Made by a program: the position numbers and the translations under genes. A stretch of 42,342 bases of DNA, from the NCBI GenBank assembly GCA_029262895.1, contig JAJCYM010000007.1, positions 1 through 42,342 on the forward strand. Direction: 5' to 3'. The notes under the pieces are model-generated. The model had not been told where the DNA came from, searched no databases, and worked only from the letters and a program-made list of their open reading frames with translations. Positions 32,896-39,600 of this stretch are shown here, in pieces. Numbering within the stretch: position 1 is the stretch's first letter; each line of letters starts with the position of its first letter. The stretch comes from Roseivirga sp. (GTDB taxonomy: Bacteria; Bacteroidota; Bacteroidia; Cytophagales; Cyclobacteriaceae).

Positions 32896-35784
32896 ATGAA
32901 AACACGTCAACTTATCCTCTTTAGTTTCCTCGTATTGTGCTCAACAACCCTTTTTGGGCAGAAAAGAGCACTTACACATGACGATTACGATTCGTGGAAG
33001 AACATTGTCAACACGCGAATAAGTAATAACGGTCAGTGGACCCTGTATGCCATTAATCCTCAAGTAGGTGATGGCGTATTAGAAATCCAGTCCCTTCAAA
33101 GTGGTCCTCGCTACAGTATTCCGAGAGGGAAGAATTTTAGTTTTTCAGCCACCAGCAATTTTGTGGTTTCCAGGGTAGGAATAGAATATGAGAAGGATCA
33201 TGAGCTGAAATTGAAAAAGACATCTAAGCTTAAGATTCCAAAAGACACGCTCGCTATCCTTAACCTCCAAAATGGAAACATAAGGTCAGAGTCACGAGTC
33301 AAATCTTACAAGCTAGCCTCTGAGGAAAGTGATTGGGTTGCCTGGTTACATGAAAAACCACTCGCAGCGAAAAAGAAGGACAAATCTGATACGACTAAAA
33401 AAGAGGCAAAGAAACCGAAGTCCAAATCAAAAGGCACGGAGCTTGTCTTGCTGAATATGGCATCAGGTGCTGAGCATCGTTGGGAAGGCGTGATGGACTA
33501 TGCGATCAGTGAGAAGGGCAATTATCTTTATTTTGAGAAAGATGAAGCAGATTCTTTGAACCCGTCTGGCGTCTTTGCCTTCAATACAAAAAAGGGAGAA
33601 TTGAATATGTTGAATACCGGCCTCGAAGATTATATGAAATTGACTATCGACAAGTCGGGTGAGCAACTGGCGTTTTTGGGAACAGCCAATAAGGCCAAAG
33701 ACAAGGATAAATATGTAAGCCTGATGCACTGGAATGCCGGAAGCAGCGAGGCCAATATTATTGCCGATACGGTGACTGCGGGTTTACCAACGGATTGGAT
33801 GGTTAGCAGAAATGGGAATATCAATTTTTCTGAAAGTGGAAAACGGCTGTATTTCGGTACAACACCAAGGCCTTTCAAATTCGCCTATGAGGAGGATACT
33901 ACCTTACTTAAGGATGAAAGACCCGATGTAGATGTTTGGTCCTGGAACGATCCCTATATCCAACCTATGCAGAAACTTCAGTCGGGAAGAGAGAAGAATC
34001 GATCTTATACGGCAATGATGGATTTGAAGTCCGGGAAGCTGAGCCAACTGGGCAATGTTTACCTGCAAAGCATATCAGTTGATTATGAAAATGATTTTGA
34101 TTTCGTCATGGCTATGGATGATCAGCCTTATCGCATGCAGCTTACCTGGGACACGCAAATGCCAAGAGACTATTATATGGTGGATACAAGAACAGGTAAT
34201 CCAGAGCCACTAGTAACTACTAAAGGCAGACCTAGCCTTTCTCCGGGAGGCAAATATGCTACATGGTACAATCCGGAAGATAGACAGTGGTATATGATGG
34301 ACATAGCGACTAAAAATATCAGCAACCTTACCGCTTCCATGGATGTGAACTTCTACAATGAATTGCACGATTCCCCATCACTACCTTTTCAGTATGGCAG
34401 CGCAGGCTGGACTGAGGATGATAAGGCCTTTTTAGTTTATGATCGATATGATATCTGGAAGTTCGATCCGACAGGTAAAAAGGCACCGGTTAATCTTACC
34501 AATGGTTTTGGAAGAGCAAACGACATTACTCTTCGATATAGCCGATTGGATAGAGAACAAAATGCCATTCCGGCAAAAGGAGAGATGCTTTTGACTGCTT
34601 TCCACAATTGGACTAAACAGTCGGGCTATTACACAGCAAACGCAGGTAAAGCTGCGAATCCAACTAAAATTATTATGGATGATTTCCGCTTCTATGGCCT
34701 CGTAAAAGCTAAGGACTCAGATCAGGTGCTCTTAAGAAAATCAAGCCATACCCAATTTCCAGAGGTTTGGACTGCTTCCAGCTATAAGCTGGGAGGATTA
34801 AAGAAGTTGACAGATGTTGGAGCACAGCTTAATGGTATTAACAGGGGTACAGCGGAATTGATAGAATTCAATTCTTTGGAAGATGGCGAAAAGATGCAGG
34901 GCATTCTTTACAAGCCTGAAAATTTCGACCCGAATAAGAAGTATCCCATGATCGTATATTTCTATGAGCGCAGGTCAAGCAGTTTGCACAGTCATATCAA
35001 TCCTTCTCCGAGCCGATCCACGGTCAACATCGCATATTATACCAGCAACGATTACCTGGTGCTTGTGCCGGATATTAAATACGAGTTGGGTTACCCCGGA
35101 CCGAGTGCTTATAATCACGTGATTCCTGCTACGAATGCTGTTGTAGGTATGGGCTTTGTTGACAAAGAGAAAATGGCCATCCAGGGACAAAGCTGGGGCG
35201 GTTATCAGGTGGCTTACCTAGTAACCAAAACAGATATGTTTGCGGCAGCAGGTGCCGGTGCACCGGTTGTGAATATGACCAGTGCCTATGGTGGTGTACG
35301 TTGGGGTTCCGGCATGAGCAGAATGTTCCAATATGAGAAAACACAAAGTAGGCTGGGAGGTACTCTATGGGAGAAGCCAACTCGATACATCGACAATTCT
35401 CCTCTGTTTAGAGCAGATGAGATAACCACACCATTGTTCATTATGCACAATGATAAGGATACTGCTGTGCCGTGGTATCAGGGCATTGAGTTCTATATGG
35501 CGCTAAGAAGATTAAAGAAGCCGTCCTGGATGGTGGTGTATAATGATGAAGTGCACAACCTCGGTAAAAGGAAGAATATGAAAGATTTGTCTATTCGAAT
35601 GTCCCAGTTCTTCGATCATTATCTTAAAGACGCACCAGCACCTGAATGGATGGTACAGGGACTACCAGCTACGCTCAAAGGCAGAACATTGCGCTACGAA
35701 TTATCTCAAGAAGCTCCTGCCGAGGTTCAGGGTGCCGGGCAAAGTCTGATCAAAGAAAAGGGCAAAGGAGGGAAGAACAAGTAA
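32896..35784 (+). CDS. Exported S9 (prolyl oligopeptidase) family serine peptidase
   Basis: A 962-aa protein with signal peptide ending at LFGQ. An ATG 5 nt upstream (32891) closes after two codons, so 32896 is the start. The N-terminal two thirds form a propeller-like region; a lysine-rich insert (about residues 157-180) is unusual. The C-terminal alpha/beta-hydrolase has the catalytic triad Ser766 in GQSWGGY, Asp855 in HNDKDTAVPW and His887 in NDEVHNLGKR, so it should be active. S9 enzymes cleave short peptides, often after proline or acidic/aromatic residues. The C terminus ends in a basic tail (KEKGKGGKNK). It shares a promoter region with the metalloprotease, suggesting joint peptide degradation in the envelope. 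Confidence 0.94.
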   Translation: MKTRQLILFSFLVLCSTTLFGQKRALTHDDYDSWKNIVNTRISNNGQWTLYAINPQVGDGVLEIQSLQSGPRYSIPRGKNFSFSATSNFVVSRVGIEYEKDHELKLKKTSKLKIPKDTLAILNLQNGNIRSESRVKSYKLASEESDWVAWLHEKPLAAKKKDKSDTTKKEAKKPKSKSKGTELVLLNMASGAEHRWEGVMDYAISEKGNYLYFEKDEADSLNPSGVFAFNTKKGELNMLNTGLEDYMKLTIDKSGEQLAFLGTANKAKDKDKYVSLMHWNAGSSEANIIADTVTAGLPTDWMVSRNGNINFSESGKRLYFGTTPRPFKFAYEEDTTLLKDERPDVDVWSWNDPYIQPMQKLQSGREKNRSYTAMMDLKSGKLSQLGNVYLQSISVDYENDFDFVMAMDDQPYRMQLTWDTQMPRDYYMVDTRTGNPEPLVTTKGRPSLSPGGKYATWYNPEDRQWYMMDIATKNISNLTASMDVNFYNELHDSPSLPFQYGSAGWTEDDKAFLVYDRYDIWKFDPTGKKAPVNLTNGFGRANDITLRYSRLDREQNAIPAKGEMLLTAFHNWTKQSGYYTANAGKAANPTKIIMDDFRFYGLVKAKDSDQVLLRKSSHTQFPEVWTASSYKLGGLKKLTDVGAQLNGINRGTAELIEFNSLEDGEKMQGILYKPENFDPNKKYPMIVYFYERRSSSLHSHINPSPSRSTVNIAYYTSNDYLVLVPDIKYELGYPGPSAYNHVIPATNAVVGMGFVDKEKMAIQGQSWGGYQVAYLVTKTDMFAAAGAGAPVVNMTSAYGGVRWGSGMSRMFQYEKTQSRLGGTLWEKPTRYIDNSPLFRADEITTPLFIMHNDKDTAVPWYQGIEFYMALRRLKKPSWMVVYNDEVHNLGKRKNMKDLSIRMSQFFDHYLKDAPAPEWMVQGLPATLKGRTLRYELSQEAPAEVQGAGQSLIKEKGKGGKNK

Positions 35785-35828
35785 GAGCACTCAGAGAAGC
35801 AAAATAGGGTATATGCCCTAGTATACAA

Positions 35829-35866
35829 AAAAGCCAGCCCCATATTGGGTCTGGCTTTTGTTTTCT
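35829..35866 (+). terminator. Rho-independent terminator of the S9 peptidase gene
   Basis: AAAAGCCAG (35829-35837) pairs with CTGGCTTTT (35851-35859), extended by CCC/GGG with one bulged T, and is followed by GTTTTCTT. It is 45 nt after the stop. The symmetric A and T runs make it potentially bidirectional. Confidence 0.85.
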
Positions 35867-35926
35867 TATGGCTTAGCACGAGCTACAAGTTTGTCCTAGC
35901 TGGGGGCCATTTAAAACTTCAGGCAT

Positions 35927-35954
35927 AAAAAAACCTCTAACTACTCGCTAGAGG
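35927..35954 (-). terminator. Rho-independent terminator of the RHS operon
   Basis: On the minus strand CCTCTA and TAGAGG form a 6-bp stem with a 9-nt loop, followed directly by seven T residues (complement of 35927-35933). It lies 57 nt past the stop of the gene at 36011-36646. Confidence 0.75.
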
Positions 35955-36010
35955 CTCTATGTTTAATATTTAAAATCAAACGATCAGATAATTTAATACA
36001 TTACTCCATG

Positions 36011-36646
36011 CTAGAGTTTTTTTATTTGTATGGATTTAGCGCTATATCTAACTCTTGATTTATTGAATTCCATTAAGTCTAGAGATCGGTTTGGAGTTAA
36101 TTTAAGCATGTCAACATCATGTTTGTCAAAAAAGGCTAATTCCAAATTAACGAAGTCCAAATCTTTGGCACTGTTCACATCAATGAATTCTAGGTTAGAT
36201 TTTTGAACCGGCCTTTTAGGATCAAAATCTAATAAGACTAGGTCATCCATTCTTGAAAAAGTGGCTCTAGAAAGTGTGATAGCCTCTTTCGCATTAGGAG
36301 GTATCTCCCTGAAAGACCATTTAACCTTAAATGGCTCCAAAATCATTTCCTGAGTCAAAACGGCACCTTCTCTAACAATATGTAAATATTCACTAAAAGG
36401 AAGATAAGAGACTTTACAACTACTCAATGAAATGTTATACCTACGTAAATATTTATTCCTAGACAAGTCTTGGGACAGATAGCTATCAAACAAATATGCC
36501 GTATCTAATGAGTTATTGGAAATTGTGATTTCAAATAACTGTTTCCAAGAATAATGAATATCGATATTATCAATGTCTTGAGACAGAGTCTGATTGCCAA
36601 CCAATAACAACATCGAAATAGCCACAGTCTTAAAATAGTAGAACAT
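36011..36646 (-). CDS. Exported protein directly behind the RHS toxin-like gene; candidate immunity or partner protein
   Basis: The frame is open back to 36694 inside the RHS gene, but the ATG at 36646 is chosen: it begins a signal peptide (MFYYFKTVAISMLLLV, cleavage near TLSQ) and follows the RHS stop by one nucleotide. The product has 211 aa. The mature part is beta-rich and without a recognised family; segments include YSWKQLFEITISNN, SLSSCKVSYLPFSEYLHIV and a middle FKVKWSFREIPPNAKEAI. It ends VRYSAKSIQIKKL. Its base composition is AT-rich like the adjoining RHS tip (about 32% GC in the 60 nt at 36421-36480). In polymorphic-toxin loci the gene in this place is normally the immunity gene; an exported one would imply a target outside the cytoplasm. 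Function is therefore inferred from position only. Confidence 0.65.
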   Translation of the reverse strand: MFYYFKTVAISMLLLVGNQTLSQDIDNIDIHYSWKQLFEITISNNSLDTAYLFDSYLSQDLSRNKYLRRYNISLSSCKVSYLPFSEYLHIVREGAVLTQEMILEPFKVKWSFREIPPNAKEAITLSRATFSRMDDLVLLDFDPKRPVQKSNLEFIDVNSAKDLDFVNLELAFFDKHDVDMLKLTPNRSLDLMEFNKSRVRYSAKSIQIKKL

Positions 36647-36647
36647 T

Positions 36648-39600
36648 CTAATTTTTGATAATAGTCCCCGTATAGTTTGGATCATGAGTGACATCTACAT
36701 TTATCTTGGCATAAGGTACTCGTTTAAAGCTTCCGTTAGCATCTTTGACTTTTATCTGTGATCTAACCAAATTTTCAAATCCGATAACTCGTGGACCGTC
36801 TGATTTTTCCGGAAATAAAATATGGCCTATTTCATGAAATAGCAAAATAGCCGAGTTTTGCTTTATATCCTCTGGTGTAAGCTTCGATTTTGTATTACCC
36901 TCAGAGTCCGTATGGGCCTCCATAATCAATAGCTGTAAATCTTTTGGAGCTGTCGGACTTATAGCTATGAAATTGATCTTAAGGTCTTCATAATCCCCTG
37001 AGTAAAAAGTAAATCCACCTCCTTCTTGATTTACGTCTATTATAATTTTTGTTCCCAACTGAACTTTTTCTACATATGCTAAAACGGTCTGAACTTCACT
37101 GTTGGCAATTTTAAGTAGACTTTTCAAGATTCTTTTTTCTTTCCCCTTGAAATTCTTCATTTCTCCATTGAACAACAATTGGCCACCTTCACTAAAACTA
37201 AACTGCGAGGCTTTGTCTCCAAAAACAGATTCAAGGTCACCATTGAACCGTTCTCTGAACTCTCTTGCCACACCAAGACTATCTCCATTCACGTCTATAT
37301 AGTAGATTGGATTATTTGCCCCATACTGATAAGGCGTAAAATCATAGTACTTCTCACCAAACCTATCAGTATTAAAGAACCTTCCAATCTGAGCGTCATA
37401 GTTCCTAGCGCCATAACTATACCAAGCTAAATCAAATTCCTCATTTAACTCCTTTCCATTGTACTTGAACCTGTTCGGTTTACTTAGCGGAGCGGTTAAT
37501 GACAGGGCTGATATGTTTAATCCAAAAGGATAGTAATGATCTTCCTGGAGAATTGTTCCTTGTTTATGTGTAATTCTTAAATCATCGAAATAGACATTAT
37601 GATTATTAACACTTTCATTCGAGATATAGACGTAAAGGAAGCCTGAACCAGTTACCGTTACTGATCGCTCTAAGGTTTCATGAGTATTGGGCGCATTGCC
37701 TACCTGTTTATAACCGAAGTCTACCACATTTAGGTCATTATCAAATAAGATATAATTCAAATATGCTCTAGGATTTGCAGCGTTGCCAGCGGTACCTACT
37801 AATACGTTGGTAGGATTGGTATTAAAGACATCATAGGTAAACTGCTGCTCTGTGGTACCGCCATTCACCCCACCGAAGGCCGAGATTAGCGCAGATACAA
37901 GTGCTGTTTGTGTATTACTACCTTGATCGGTATAGTTTCCCTGATGGTAGGCGTTGACCTCAAGGTCAACCACATCCCCTGCAAAAACGGCCAACATTTT
38001 GGCTGGGCCCACTTGTCTTGAAGCAATAGAACCATTTAACCGTGCCGTTTCATCGTTGGTAATGCCAACTATACCGGATGAATTTGCTGTGGAAACTGTA
38101 TTGTCTCTGACCGCATCCAAACTCAGGAATAGACTTTCCTCAAAGGTTTCCAGATTCAGGCTTTCCGGGGCTGGGGTAATGTCGCTTTCCATAGTCGCGA
38201 GGTAAACCGTTTCTGTGGTTTCCTCAGTCAAGGTCATACGTGTATTACCCAAATGATCCTTGATATAATAATCATACACCAGGCTGTCGCCACTGAGACG
38301 TATCCGCCCTTCTTCATGGGCAAATTGTTGCAACTGATTGTTTTCATAGATAAAACCACCGATATAGTCTGTGGTGGTAACGGCTCCGTTGTCGTTTACG
38401 GCTTTGGTAAGTTTAATACCCACGGCATCATACGTGTAAGTAATGCTGCGGTTTCCTACGAAAGACACAGTTTTTGGCAAGTTCAAATGATTGTAGGTAA
38501 TGGAAGTGATGTTCTTGTTATTGTCAAGAGTCATATTACCATTTTCATCATAGGCATAATCATCTCCACTGGTATTGCCATCTACAAAATCTCCTTGACC
38601 TAAATCACCTTCAGGGTCTTGCACGGCCAATAGTTGATTGCCTTTGGAAGCGGCACCAAAACCTGATCCGTAATTGTAGATTAGGCTGTCAATGGTGGCT
38701 ATACTTCCAGCTATGACACCTTTCCTCGTTAGGTTTAAGATATTACCATTTGCATCATAACCATAGCTGGTACTAAAGTCTGCGATGGCATTGCTCCAAT
38801 TACCACCTTGACCATAGTCTGCCAGAGAGAGGCGGCTAGAAGCATCATATTGGTAACCAAAAGACTTAGCATCAGTATCCGATTTGCTGCGCCATTGCGT
38901 GCCGGCAATATTACCGTTGCGGTAGTTGTTTTCGTAACCACCTTCATAGCTTAAAGTCATTCCAAAGAAATTGGTTAATGAGCTGTCAGCGACATAATTT
39001 TTGTTGATCCCGGTCATCCATCCACGGATATTATAGTCGTAGGTAAGGCTTTCGAGATTGTCTCCAAGTTCTTTGGTTTCCAATTCGCCTAGTGCATTGT
39101 AAGCACTGCTTACAATTGTTTTGAAGCTGCCACTGTCATTCAATTCATCTTCAACACTAAGGATTCGACCCATATGGTCATAATCAAAGCGTTTGAAAAT
39201 GGTGGTCAGTGAGTCTTGACCAGCCTTTGGGTTTTTATGTACTGCATAACTTCTTAGCACCTTACCCGAGAAATCATATTGACTTGTGGATACATCCGAA
39301 CCACCTGAATGGTTCTCCGTGTGTGTTTGCACCACCTGGCCATGGTCATCATAGAAGATGGTGGAAGTAAGCCAGTCGTTTTCTGTACCCAAAACTTTTA
39401 CACGGCTACCTGTGGCCAGTCCCTTGACATGATCAATAGCCTCTGGTTTTAGAGCATTTAGGGCCAGACCTTCTGAACTTATCTCCGAGTAGAATCCAGG
39501 ATCGGTATTGTCAAAGGCCTCTGCCGTAAAGTCATAGTTATCATAGTAATTGATGGTAATCACCTCTGTATTCCCGTCTTTCATCAGCGGAAAGGTCGCA

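Noticed and set aside
32782-32910. Extended 43-residue N terminus of the metalloprotease
   Set aside because: It would overlap the divergent gene start and place residues ahead of a clean signal peptide; it also covers the S9 promoter.
38253-38603. 116-aa plus-strand frame inside the RHS gene
   Set aside because: It is antisense to YD repeats; periodic codon use of the repeats creates long shadow frames.
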